Below, piece by piece: positions 45,111 to 54,544 of a DNA stretch of 64,000 bases. Made by a program: the position numbers and the translations under genes. Numbering within the stretch: position 1 is the first letter of the stretch; each line of letters begins with the position of its first letter. The stretch lies in NCBI GenBank assembly GCA_009746045.1, contig RPFO01000774.1, forward strand, positions 122,001 to 186,000, written 5' to 3'. Origin of the DNA: Mesostigma viride (Eukaryota > Streptophyta > Mesostigmatophyceae > Mesostigmatales > Mesostigmataceae). A model generated the notes under the pieces. The model made no database searches, was not told the DNA's origin, and saw only the letters and a list, made by a program, of their open reading frames with translations.

Positions 45111-45203
45111 CGTGGCCCGTGTGGCGCGCGCCTGCCCAAGCGGAATTCGTTGCTGGTGCACATTCGGGCTTCCCACCCCCACATCACGGAGGCCGCCATG
45201 CGC
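45111..45203 (+). mobile_element. RL-A LINE fragment left of hAT-like element 2
   Basis: Encodes CGARLPKRNSLLVHIRASHP and following residues of the RL-A C2H2 finger. It ends in the TSD CCATGCGC, and the same copy resumes at 55,716. Confidence 0.85.
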
Positions 45204-45793
45204 CAGAGTGAGATCGTACGTTATACGTGTTATACGGTCACGGTGGAGTATAATGTATAATACGGTATAATACGGTATAATACGGTATTATACGTTTTCG
45301 TACGGACACACTCAGAATACTCTGATTTTACACATTTTAAGACACCCACCATCAATCCACATGTTTTTAACACTGTTTTGGACATAATCCAAGGTTGCCC
45401 TACCCTCGGCTATACTCTATACGGTGGATATTGTGGACACGATCGATGTATTGCATGTAATACTGAGAATGTAAACGTGCGCATGCATAATTGTGTGTAT
45501 GTGTATATATGTGGCTTTATATTGGTTATGTTTACTTGGGTGCCTTCACTTTGATGCAAGTAATTATATATTTTAATATATATATTCATTGAGAATGATA
45601 GATTACGGAGGTGAGATAGGCATGCAACATAAGGAAAAACCGATAACTGGGAGAATAACCCTGAAGAAATTAATAGTAATCTGACACAGACATCCAAGGA
45701 TCACGCCAGCGGCACAAGGTACAACTAACTATACATCACAAAACTACACGCAGCAACAGCGCTGCCGGCCCACCATGCAGGCCTGGAAGGAAT

Positions 45794-48700
45794 CTAGACC
45801 GCATGGGTCGCGACAAAGTCGGCCCGGGTGCGGCGGAATAACACATCAGCCACGGTGCGAGTGAGGGCGAGTGACAGACGCTGCCGCCAATACGAGGACC
45901 ACGTGCGGGCCGACCACGGGGCGGTCTGACCCTCGAGGTCGAGGCGGTCTTCACGGCGCTGGCAGCACTCGTGGAAAAACTCCGCTGTCTTGGGGCCCAT
46001 GGCCCCGAACTCCTCAAGGACAAAGGGGATGACCCGGTGGGGCCCCACATTGCCGTAGGAGGCAAACTTGTCGCGCTCAGCCACAGCGGCAGCAGCGCCG
46101 GCATCCACAGCCGCCCGGAGGATGTGGCGACCGGAAAGCGGCCGAGCCACGGAGACATCGATGAGCAGGTGGCAACCCTGCCCGTCGTAGTCAAGCACGG
46201 TAATGTCGGGGCGGTGGTTGGGTGAGTAGAGGGCGGCCCCATCCGCGTCCTCGCACTTAATGGTGGAGTGGGGAAAGACCGACCGAACCATGGCACACAC
46301 CACCCGGAGGAGAGCGGTATGGAGATAGAGGAACCAGTTCTGGTTCTGCTGGCCACCCATGCACGCGATGTAGTGCGTCCCAGTAGTATCCAGAGCAAGC
46401 CCGCAGCTGCCGCAGGACGCACCCGCCGTGATGAGAGGTTGCGGGGCAAAGAGCTGGTGGCGGAGAGCGATGGCGTAAAGGGCCGGAACCAGTGTGAACA
46501 AAGGGCTCATGGGGAGGGCGCGCAGGAATGCGGACCCCACGCTCCCCTCAAGGGAAACGGAGTGAAGCCAAGCCTTCCCCTGATCGTTCAAGCTCGCATG
46601 CAGACCCATCCAGTCGGCACAGTGTAGTATACCCGCGTAGGTCTTTTGTTGTTTTTCATGAACGCAGGCAGGGAAGACACTAGGACTGACGACAGTGGAC
46701 ACGCCGGGCGTGCCCCGGGGCAGGCGACGGTGGACGGCCTGAGCGGGGCGGACGAGGTCGCAAGCCTGCTGGATCCCGAGGTAAGAATCCTGCACAGCCT
46801 GCACAAAGGGGAAGGGGGATGGGGTGACCAAGTCGGGAATGGCGCTGACGGCGCTGGGGACCAACCGGCGGATCTCCGCCCAGGCCTGAGCAACAGAGCC
46901 AAGGAAGGCGGCGGGGGCGAGGCGGGCGGCGCGGGTGAGCCCACACCCGCCCATGCGGCAGGGGAGGGTGGCCAAGCGCATGGAGTGAGCTGGCAGGCTA
47001 GGGCCGGGGAGGAGCACCTGCAAGGCGGCCTGAATGCGCTCGTCATGGCCTTCCGCGGCAAGCCGCACCAAGTGGGGGGGAGCGCCACGGAGCCAGTGAA
47101 CCACCCGCGGGTGGGCGCAAAACCACAGGAGGAGCCCTTTGGTCTGGGGGTCCTTGAGGCGCGCCCAAGTCTCAAGGACATGGGTGCGCTGTTCCACGGT
47201 GGCCCGGAGCTCCTCTTCGACGTAGTCAGGGTCACCCACAGGGACGCCCAGGCACGAGAAACCACGCGCCCGCGCCAATGCCCCCGGGATAGCCGCGGGG
47301 AAGCCAGAGCAGTCCCCCTGGGGCGAAAAGACTGCACACTTGGGGAGGGTGAGCCGAAGGTTGATGGCCGCCATGGCCACTTCAAGGGCAGCCAGGGCGG
47401 CAACCACAGCGTCGGCCGGGCCAAGGGCATGGATATCGTCCATGTAGGCGAGGAGCACGACATCCGGGTGCGCAGCGTGGACACCTTGGAGAGCCTTGTG
47501 CAGCGGGGCAGACAGGTAAAAGGGGCCGAGGGGGTCACCTTGCTGGGTTCCCGTGCGGGAAGCGATGTCGGCGAACGTCCCATCCTCCATGAGGAAGGAG
47601 AGTTGAGTGGGTTCGCCGTAGCAGGCTGCTGTCCACGCAAGAAGGTCAGGGAACGCCTCGCCGACGGCCTCAAAGATGCTAGCCTTGGTGACAGCATTGA
47701 ACGCATTGTGGCAATCCACCTTCAGCGCCACATGGGTCGGATGCGTCTCGAGGTAGGCCTGAACTGTGTGCACGATGATGTCGCTGCCCCCTTTGGTGGC
47801 GACGCCAAGCTGGGCCGCGACGGACTCCTCAGTATCACTCCGGTTGGGGCAGAAGTAGGCGCGAAACTCGGGGGCCTTTTGGCGACAAATGACCTTACTC
47901 ACCAGCTTGCGTAGGACCTCGCCGCAAGCAATGGGACGAACGCGGCCAGCAGGCGGGGGGACGTCGTCTTTCAGGAGGGCAATGAGGCGTGCCCCAGCCA
48001 GCCAAGGGCGCGCCGCGGGGGCCAGGGACCCCGCGGCCAAGTCGGCGGCAGCCTCAAAGAGTGCGGTCGCCCCGCCATGGCCCGCCATCACGGAGAGGTG
48101 CTCGTAGCGCCAGCCTGAGGGGCCGGTGGAGGAGGCGTTCGGCAGATCCTTCAGCACAGCCGTGAAGATGTCCAGGTCCAGGACAATAGGCGGGGGCGGG
48201 GGGGTGGCCGGGGCGGGCACCGCAAAGGCCGGTTCGTCGGGGTGAAGGTCGCGCAAAGCCTGCAGGGTCGGGGGAGTGGAGGGAGCCAACGCGGTCAGTT
48301 CAAGCTTTTGCATGGCCCGGCTCAATTCACCTACCTTCACCAACCGCATGACGTCAGCTTCCACCCGGGCAAAGGAGGCGGCCCCCGACACCCGGGTGGA
48401 GGCCGGAGGCTGCAGCGCCCACAGCCCTTCCCAATCCCCGAGGAGGAACCGCCGGCAGCGAGCGATGACCGCACCCTGTACGCCACGCACGCCCCGCTCC
48501 AACGGCGCTAAGAGGAGCCGGGGGGTGACGAGAAACAGCTTGTGGCCGAGTTCGTCGAGAGGGTGACTATGCATCCGGGCCAGGGAAAGCAGGGCGCAGC
48601 GCGTAAACAAGCTCCGGGCGCGGTGAGGGACGTCCGGGAGCGTCATGCAAGGGTTGCGCGCACAGGCGGCAAAAGGGAGCGTGGCCAGGAATGCCCAGCC

Positions 48701-49714
48701 TGCCGAGAGGTCCCCCGGATCGCTCGTACCCTGCGATGCCGGTGGAGGGGCAGGGGCCGACCGAGGGGCCGCCCCGGACCGGGAGGCCGGTGCGGCCGCC
48801 GGGCCGCCGGGCAGGCCGTTCTGGGGGGTTTGGCGGCGGCACTGCCGCTCATGCTGGTACCGCCCGTGGATCGAAAAAATCCGCTGGCAATGGGCTGCCG
48901 GGCAGCGGTAGCAGTCCATGGCGCGCATGGCGGCCTCCGTGATGTGGGGGTGGGAAGCCCGAATGTGCACCAGCAACGAATTCCGGTTGGGCAGGCGCGC
49001 GCCACACGGGTCACCAAGGGGACCATCGACTTGGCAATAATGGAAGCCATCTGAGGGGGTGCGCCCACCCGGTTGGGCCGGCCCGGGTCGAGAGGGGGAG
49101 GGGTCGGGAGCACCCTCAGCCAGAGGAACTACAGCTGCAGCGGAACCCAGGGCGGGGCCGGCCGCCGGGCGGTCAGCAGGGCTCGTGGCAGCCGAGGACA
49201 AGACCGGCGCGGGGACGGCCCCCACGGCCGGGAGGGGGGCGCTGGAGGAGGCAGCCAAGCCGGCGCGCGACCCACGACCACGCACAGGGGAGGCAGGTGT
49301 CGGGGCAGGCGCGTGGGACTGGCGGCGCACGGACACGGGCGAGGGCCCCAGCGGGAGAACGCCAGGAGGCAAGGGGGAAAGGACCGCGGCCCGGCAAAGG
49401 GGGCAGGTGGCGGAGGTCGTGTGCAAGCTCGTGGCGATGCAAGCTTGATGGAAGACGTGGCCGCAAGCAGGGAGGCGGCAGAGACCGTCACCAGGGCGAG
49501 GCAGGTCCAAGCAGATGGGGCAGGAGGGGCCGCTGGCAGTGACATCCACCAAGTGGGCCGGCCCGTAGTGGGCGGGCGCCGCGTCCCACCCCAGCTCCCA
49601 GCTCGGCAGTCGGGCGATCTCATCGGCGGAGAGAAGACGGCGGCGCGGACCAGCAGGGTGCCAGACATGGGGGATGCCCGCAAGCTCGAGCACATCGTGC
49701 AAGATGGCGGGCAC
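45794..49714 (-). CDS. RL-A LINE ORF2: RING + C2H2 + reverse transcriptase + restriction-like endonuclease
   Basis: Intact 1,306-codon frame. The first in-frame start-like codon is GTG, so translation probably begins elsewhere (see ORF1). Domains: RING-H2 with Cys65, Cys68, Cys84, His86, His89, Cys92, Cys104, Cys107; C2H2-type fingers around CGARLPNRNSLLVHIRASH and CPAAHCQRIFSIHGRYQHE; RT with motif A KVDCHNAF (Asp667), motif B GTQQGDPLGP and motif C YMDD (757-760); a CCHC knuckle CGSCGLALDTTGTHYIAC near residue 1100-1120; and a PD-(D/E)xK-like nuclease with RPDI (Asp1170) and LLIDVSV (Asp1186). The nuclease would nick DNA and the RT would copy the RNA at the nick. RLE placement resembles CRE/R2/NeSL-group LINEs, but the clade was not determined. 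Confidence 0.92.
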   Translation of the reverse strand: MPAILHDVLELAGIPHVWHPAGPRRRLLSADEIARLPSWELGWDAAPAHYGPAHLVDVTASGPSCPICLDLPRPGDGLCRLPACGHVFHQACIATSLHTTSATCPLCRAAVLSPLPPGVLPLGPSPVSVRRQSHAPAPTPASPVRGRGSRAGLAASSSAPLPAVGAVPAPVLSSAATSPADRPAAGPALGSAAAVVPLAEGAPDPSPSRPGPAQPGGRTPSDGFHYCQVDGPLGDPCGARLPNRNSLLVHIRASHPHITEAAMRAMDCYRCPAAHCQRIFSIHGRYQHERQCRRQTPQNGLPGGPAAAPASRSGAAPRSAPAPPPASQGTSDPGDLSAGWAFLATLPFAACARNPCMTLPDVPHRARSLFTRCALLSLARMHSHPLDELGHKLFLVTPRLLLAPLERGVRGVQGAVIARCRRFLLGDWEGLWALQPPASTRVSGAASFARVEADVMRLVKVGELSRAMQKLELTALAPSTPPTLQALRDLHPDEPAFAVPAPATPPPPPIVLDLDIFTAVLKDLPNASSTGPSGWRYEHLSVMAGHGGATALFEAAADLAAGSLAPAARPWLAGARLIALLKDDVPPPAGRVRPIACGEVLRKLVSKVICRQKAPEFRAYFCPNRSDTEESVAAQLGVATKGGSDIIVHTVQAYLETHPTHVALKVDCHNAFNAVTKASIFEAVGEAFPDLLAWTAACYGEPTQLSFLMEDGTFADIASRTGTQQGDPLGPFYLSAPLHKALQGVHAAHPDVVLLAYMDDIHALGPADAVVAALAALEVAMAAINLRLTLPKCAVFSPQGDCSGFPAAIPGALARARGFSCLGVPVGDPDYVEEELRATVEQRTHVLETWARLKDPQTKGLLLWFCAHPRVVHWLRGAPPHLVRLAAEGHDERIQAALQVLLPGPSLPAHSMRLATLPCRMGGCGLTRAARLAPAAFLGSVAQAWAEIRRLVPSAVSAIPDLVTPSPFPFVQAVQDSYLGIQQACDLVRPAQAVHRRLPRGTPGVSTVVSPSVFPACVHEKQQKTYAGILHCADWMGLHASLNDQGKAWLHSVSLEGSVGSAFLRALPMSPLFTLVPALYAIALRHQLFAPQPLITAGASCGSCGLALDTTGTHYIACMGGQQNQNWFLYLHTALLRVVCAMVRSVFPHSTIKCEDADGAALYSPNHRPDITVLDYDGQGCHLLIDVSVARPLSGRHILRAAVDAGAAAAVAERDKFASYGNVGPHRVIPFVLEEFGAMGPKTAEFFHECCQRREDRLDLEGQTAPWSARTWSSYWRQRLSLALTRTVADVLFRRTRADFVATHAV

Positions 49715-49728
49715 GGCCGCACCCGCGC

Positions 49729-50898
49729 TCAGCTCAAGAACACGCCCCCCCCCGCATCGTACAGAACCAGGTCGCCGGCGTGCACGGTGACAGGAGCCCC
49801 GAAGTCAACGCGCAGGCGGGCGGCTTGCGCTGGGGTGACCGCCGTAGTCAAGCGCCCGTGGGCCTGCGCAACAAGGCCGGCCGAGCCGGGCCCGGCAGAG
49901 GCAAGAAACGTGTGCAGCTGAGGGCGATCGAGCAAGGCGTGGTCGGTGGCCCCCCCAGCGAGATATGTCGCACGGGCGGCCTGCTGGGCCTGCACGGCAA
50001 GCCCTGTAGCAAAGAGCACCACCGCCTGCGCCACTTGAGCGTCCAGATTCAGGAGCCATTCTTGGCGCACCGCGGGCAGGTGCCAAGGCAGGCGGCCGCC
50101 GGCATGGTAGTCCTCGAGGACAAACCCCCAAAGCGTGGAGGCAAGGACAGGGGGGGAGGCTGCCTGCAGCATGTGCCGGACACGAACCACAAGGGCACTA
50201 AATTCAGGGGGCCGTGGGAGCGTAGGAAACGCCGCGTGCAAGCCGACAGCGTCCAACAGCAAGGGGCAATACAGCCAAGAGAACGTGGCGTGCCGGAGCG
50301 CGCTGACGCCCGCAATGTTGGTGGGGGGCCAAACGGAGAAGTCGTGGGACCCAAGCGCGGCCGACCAGGGGCCCACCACAGGAGTCGCCGCAGGGTGTCC
50401 CACAGCCTCAGGGAGGAGAGCCGCCAGGGACCCCTCAAGCACAGGAGGACGCAGGTCAGTGGCCACCGCCGTGCTGGCCGGAGGTGGATCCCCAGAGCTA
50501 GGCGGGGCAGGGCCAGGGGACCCCGCGGAGGGGCCGGACGTGACGGCGCGGGGAGAGCGGGAGCACGGTGTGGAACCCTCCACGAGGGCCGCAAGGCCCA
50601 GGAGAGGGTCCAGCGAGGGGCTGCGGGAGGGGGCGCGGGCCGAATGGGATCCCGGGGTCGACACGGCCGCGCGTCGGGAGCCTAGGGACGGCCGAGGCGG
50701 GGCCACGCAATGAGGGCACGCCCAAGGACCCGGGGGAGGCAGCCGGAAGAGGGGCGGGACCAAGCAGCGCGTGTGCCAGCCGCATTGGCACGAATCACAC
50801 ACAAGGAGACGGGGGGCATCCTCACCACTGTGGCAGACCTCGCACACAAGCGAGAGTGGCACAGGGGCGCCACGACCGCCGTCGTCCAGGTCGCCCAT
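49729..50898 (-). CDS. RL-A LINE ORF1: PHD-finger protein, 389 aa
   Basis: Residues 19-64 form a textbook PHD finger: Cys19, Cys22, Cys34, Cys37, His42, Cys45, Cys61, Cys64, with Trp59 two residues before the last pair. PHD fingers commonly read histone H3 tails. A Pro/Ser-rich linker and a hydrophobic, probably folded C-terminal domain follow (AGVSALRHATFSWLYCPLLL to LVLYDAGGG). The frame ends in TGA just after a 9-C run (49,745-49,753, plus strand). One extra base there would fuse this ORF to ORF2 without a stop (reading RVLELSAGAAVPAILHD). The element may therefore encode one ~1,700-residue protein, with the break a homopolymer error or real decay. Confidence 0.85.
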   Translation of the reverse strand: MGDLDDGGRGAPVPLSLVCEVCHSGEDAPRLLVCDSCQCGWHTRCLVPPLFRLPPPGPWACPHCVAPPRPSLGSRRAAVSTPGSHSARAPSRSPSLDPLLGLAALVEGSTPCSRSPRAVTSGPSAGSPGPAPPSSGDPPPASTAVATDLRPPVLEGSLAALLPEAVGHPAATPVVGPWSAALGSHDFSVWPPTNIAGVSALRHATFSWLYCPLLLDAVGLHAAFPTLPRPPEFSALVVRVRHMLQAASPPVLASTLWGFVLEDYHAGGRLPWHLPAVRQEWLLNLDAQVAQAVVLFATGLAVQAQQAARATYLAGGATDHALLDRPQLHTFLASAGPGSAGLVAQAHGRLTTAVTPAQAARLRVDFGAPVTVHAGDLVLYDAGGGVFLS

Positions 50899-51130
50899 CT
50901 CCTGCAGGTGCGCCGCGATGCGTAAGGACCGACGCGGCGCAGGGCGCCACTAGGCAGCGCATCCCGCGCCCGGGAGGTGCGTCGTCGTGAAGGAGGCATG
51001 GGGAGGTGCGTAAAACAACGGAACCGGAAGCGCGGGGGGAGAGCGAGATGCGGACGCGGGGGGTTTGGGGGGCGTGCCCCCCAAGCGGGGGGTTTGGGGG
51101 GCGGCAGCCCCCCAACGCGGGGCGGCCGCG

Positions 51131-51692
51131 GCCGCACCTCGGCGCAGGTTTTTTCAGCTGTGCATGAGAAAAAAACGTGTCTCAATCCAGGAACCCCCGT
51201 CGGTTCATCATGTCAGCCTAGAAAACTGGAGCGGTGGAGCCACAACTAACGGGAAAGCCGCATTCAAATTCGCCTAGCCCACGGGTCACAATTGGCCGAC
51301 AGGTAGATGCAGCCAGCCCCGGGCGTGTCGCAGACAGTAATCACTACCGTAGGCCGCGGTGCCGCACCTCGGCGCAGGTTTTTTCAGCTGTGCATGAGAA
51401 AAAAACGTGTCTCAATCCAGGAACCCCCGTCGGTTCATCATGTCAGCCTAGAAAACTGGAGCGGTGGAGCCACAACTAACGGGAAAGCCGCATTCAAATT
51501 CGCCTAGCCCACGGGTCACAATTGGCCGACAGGTAGATGCAGCCAGCCCCGGGCGTGTCGCAGACAGTAATCACTACGTAGGCCGCGGTGCCGCACCTCG
51601 GCGCAGGTTTTTTCAGCTGTGCATGAAGAAAAAAACGTGTCTCAATCCAGGAACCCCCGTCGGTTCATCATGTCAGCCTAGAAAACTGGAGC
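51131..51692 (-). repeat. 230-bp tandem repeats at RL-A 5' end, 2.45 units
   Basis: Units start at 51,131, 51,361 and 51,590 (plus-strand word GCCGCACCTCGGCGCAGG). They are nearly identical, and the third stops at 51,692. They lie immediately 5' of the RL-A leader on the minus strand, where promoter monomers are found in other LINEs (mouse L1). The downstream copy at 60.28-60.83 kb repeats the arrangement. Confidence 0.85.
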
Positions 51693-51711
51693 GGGTGTTT
51701 AATATATATAT

Positions 51712-54226
51712 GCTTCCTGGAGGTGATGCGTGCGGTCCCGCGGGCTTCCTCTACCGGGCCGTCGGGCTGGCGCTACGAGCACTTGGAGGTCCTGGTGGGG
51801 CATGGGGGCGAGGACATTCTCTTTGACACCCTCATTGACCTGGCGGCTGGTCGCGTTCCTCCCGCTGCGCGCGAGTGGTTAGCGGGCGCTCGCCTCCTCG
51901 CTCTGCTCAAGGGTGTCTTGCCCCCCCCGAGGGCAAGGTGCGCCCGATCGCCTGCGGTGAGGTGCTCCGCAAGCTCGTGGGCAAAGTGATCTGCCGCCAA
52001 AAGGCGCCCGAGCTCCGTGCCTTTTTCTGCCCGCCCCTCGCAGCGGGTGAGACCTCGGTGGCGGCCCAGCTGGGGGTGACGACTCCAGGCGGGGCGGATA
52101 TCCTCATCCATTCGGTGCAGGCCTACCTCGAGGCCCACCCCACCCACGCTGTCGTCAAGGTCGACTGCCACAACGCGTTCAACAGTCTGTCCCGCGCCAG
52201 CATGTTTGCGGCCGTCATGGAGTCCTTCGAGGACTTGTACGCTTGGACAGCCGTGTGCTACGGCCAGCCCGGCCAACTGGTTCACATCATGGAGGACGGC
52301 ACTCGCGGCGGCCTGCTGTCGCGGTCGGGCACCCAGCAAGGGGACCCCCTGGGACCCCTGTACTTTGCCGCCCCCCTCCAGGGTTGCCTCCAAGCGGTCC
52401 ATGCTGCCCACCCGGCAGTCGCTATTCAGGCCTACTTGGATGATATCTACCTTCTGGGCCCTGTGCCGGACACCACCGCGGCTCTGCTGGCACTGCAGAC
52501 CGCGGTGGCCGACATCAACCTCCAGTTGACCCTGGCCAAGTGCGCGGTGTACTCGCCCCAAGGTGATTGCTCCGGCTTTCCGCCCCAGCTCTTGGGCCGG
52601 GACGAGCGCCTCCATGGGTTGGATGTCCTCGGCGTTCCGGTTGGCGACCCCGCGTTTGTCATCGATGCTCTGCGGGCCGCCCTCGAGGCACGCACTGAGG
52701 TACTGCCCTTGATTGCGCGCCTTCATGATTCGCAGACCAAGGGTCTGCTTCTGTGGTTTTGCGCTCACCCTCGCGTCGTTCACTGGCTCCGGGGCGCTCT
52801 TCCGGCTCAGGTCCGGCTGGCCGCCGAGGGCCACGACGAACGCATCCAGTCGGCCTTGGCGCAGCTGGTCCCGGGCCCCGACCTCCCGCCACATGCTATT
52901 CGCATTGCCTCCCTGCCTGCACGGATGGGTGGCTGCGGTCTGACTCGTGCCGCCCGGCTGGCCCCAGCAGCATTTTTGGGCTCCGTCGCTCAGTCGTGGG
53001 CGGAAAGCTGCCGGCTCCTGCCCCTTTTGGCAACGGCAGCGCCTGACCTCCTGGACCCCAGCAGCCCTTTGCCCTTCGTCACCGCCATCCAGGAGGCCTA
53101 TGCTGAGATCCAGCAGGCCTGTTCTCCCGTCCGTGCCGCTCAGGCGGTACAGCGCCACCTCCCTCGCGGCACTCCCTCGGTCGCCTCCGTTCAATCTCCC
53201 GCCGCATTCCCTGCTCGCGTCATCGATAAACACCAGAAAACCTACGCGGGTATTCTGCACACGGCTGATTGGATTGCTCTTTTCGCGGACCTCAACGCCC
53301 AGGGACGTGCGTGGCTGTTCTCGCTTTCCTTGCGGAGTGTGGGCTCGGCGTACCTTCGTGCTCTTCCCATGGCCCCCCCATTCGCCTTGGCTCCCAGCCA
53401 CTACTCGGTGGCGCTCCGGCACCAGCTATTTGCCCCGCAGCCTCTTGTTCCGGCCGGGCGGCCTTGTGGTAGCTGTGGGCAGCCGCTGGATCCCACGGGG
53501 ACTCACTACCTTGCCTGCATGGGGGGCCAACAGAATCAGAATTGGTATTTGTATTTGCACACTGTCCTCCTGACGGTGGTGCTCGCCATGATTCGGTCGG
53601 TTTTCCCCCACGCGAACATCCGGTCCGAGGATGCGGATGGCGCTGCCTTCTATTCCCCCAACCACCGGCCTGACATCGTGGTGCTGGACTTTGAGGGGGG
53701 TGGCCGGCATCTGCTTATTGACGTTTCGGTGGCGCGGCCCTTGGCTCTTAGCCACGTGGCTGGGGCCTCCCTCACGGCAGGTTACGCCCGGACCGGGCGG
53801 AGCGGGCCAAGCTCCTGGCCTACGGCGACGTCGGGCACCATCGTTTGGTGCCCTTTGTCCTGGAGGAGTTTGGGGCCATGGGGCCCCTGACCTCCGCCTT
53901 CTTCAAGGAGTGTTGCCGGCTCCGGGAGGACCGGCTGGACCTGGAGGGCCAGCGGGCCCCATGGTCGGCGCGGACCTGGACGTCATATTGGCGTCAGCGC
54001 TTGTCGGTGGCGCTGACTCGGGCCATGGCTGACATCATGCTCCGCCGTACGCGGGCTGATTTTGCGGTGCAGCAGGGCTATTAGGTTCCTCCCGTTAGGA
54101 GTTTCCATTGGTCTTATCGTAGTATAGAGCTTTGACATGGCTCTGTATATAGGTTTATAGCCATGGGCGTTTGCTTTGGTTTGAGTGATTTCACTCTGCT
54201 GTAAGTAATTATATTTTTAATATATA
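51712..54226 (+). mobile_element. RL-B LINE, longest copy, 5'-truncated
   Basis: Begins after TTTAATATATATATG and runs through RT and RLE domains to a 3' UTR (54,085-54,226) with the GAGTGATTTCACTC hairpin and a (TA)n end. It lies head-to-head with RL-A. An RL-A 3' stub follows at 54,227. Confidence 0.9.
51723..54084 (+). pseudogene. RL-B LINE reverse transcriptase/RLE, two or more frameshifts
   Basis: Blocks: 51,723-51,930 (GPSGWRYEHLEVLVGHGGED); 51,930-53,780 in a second frame with motif A VVKVDCHNAFNSL, motif B GTQQGDPLGPLYF, motif C YLDD, the CCHC knuckle, RPDIVVLDFEG and LLIDVSVARP; and 53,785-54,084 in a third frame to MADIMLRRTRADF-stop. The first shift lies in the C run at 51,918-51,928; the second in a short rearranged stretch at 53,785 (TTACGCCCGG where other copies have TTACACGGCGG). 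Architecture matches RL-A from the RT onward; the N-terminal finger region is missing. Confidence 0.9.
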
Positions 54227-54330
54227 TTCATTGAGAATGATAGATTACGGAGGTGAGATAGGCATGCAACATAAGGAAAAACCCGATAACTGGGAGAATA
54301 ACCCTGAAGAAATTAATAACCCTGAATAAA
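54227..54330 (-). mobile_element. RL-A LINE 3' UTR stub
   Basis: Reverse complement of the last ~95 bp of RL-A (TTCATTGAGAATGATAGATT onward) abutting the (TA)n end of RL-B. Confidence 0.8.
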
Positions 54331-54514
54331 TTTTAATATATATGTGGCTGTGCATGCACGCAAATACTACAGTAGTATACAATTAATGCATGTAGTATGT
54401 TTGCATGGTGCGATGCTATGTGAATATACTGAGCTGCATGTGACTACAGGTGTGTGACTCGTGGTGTGCATTAATTAATTAATTAACTGAATTAATTAAT
54501 TAATATTAATTAAT

Positions 54515-54542
54515 CTCGTGTCCCCGTTGGGGGACCACGGAG
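54515..54542 (-). other. 3'-terminal bulged hairpin, CAAC loop
   Basis: CTC(C)GT / bulged G / GTCCCC - CAAC - GGGGAC / ACGAG on the minus strand, with an ATTAAT tail. Confidence 0.75.
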
Positions 54543-54544
54543 GC

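Larger units (their letters stand above)
45585..51692 (-). mobile_element. RL-A LINE, longest copy (~6.1 kb)
   Basis: In element order: 5' tandem repeats (51,692-51,131), a leader, the PHD-finger ORF (50,898-49,729), the RING/RT/RLE ORF (49,714-45,794), then a ~210-nt 3' UTR ending TCTCAATGAATATATA. It lies within (TA)n sequence of hAT-like element 2. Confidence 0.9.

Noticed and set aside
46646-47914. 422-codon plus-strand frame opposite RL-A ORF2
   Set aside because: Antisense shadow of the RT domain; Gly/Arg-rich without motifs.
51773-53422. 549-codon minus-strand frame opposite RL-B
   Set aside because: It mirrors the RT coding strand, recurs wherever RL-B occurs, and shows no domain of its own. 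High GC keeps the antisense open.
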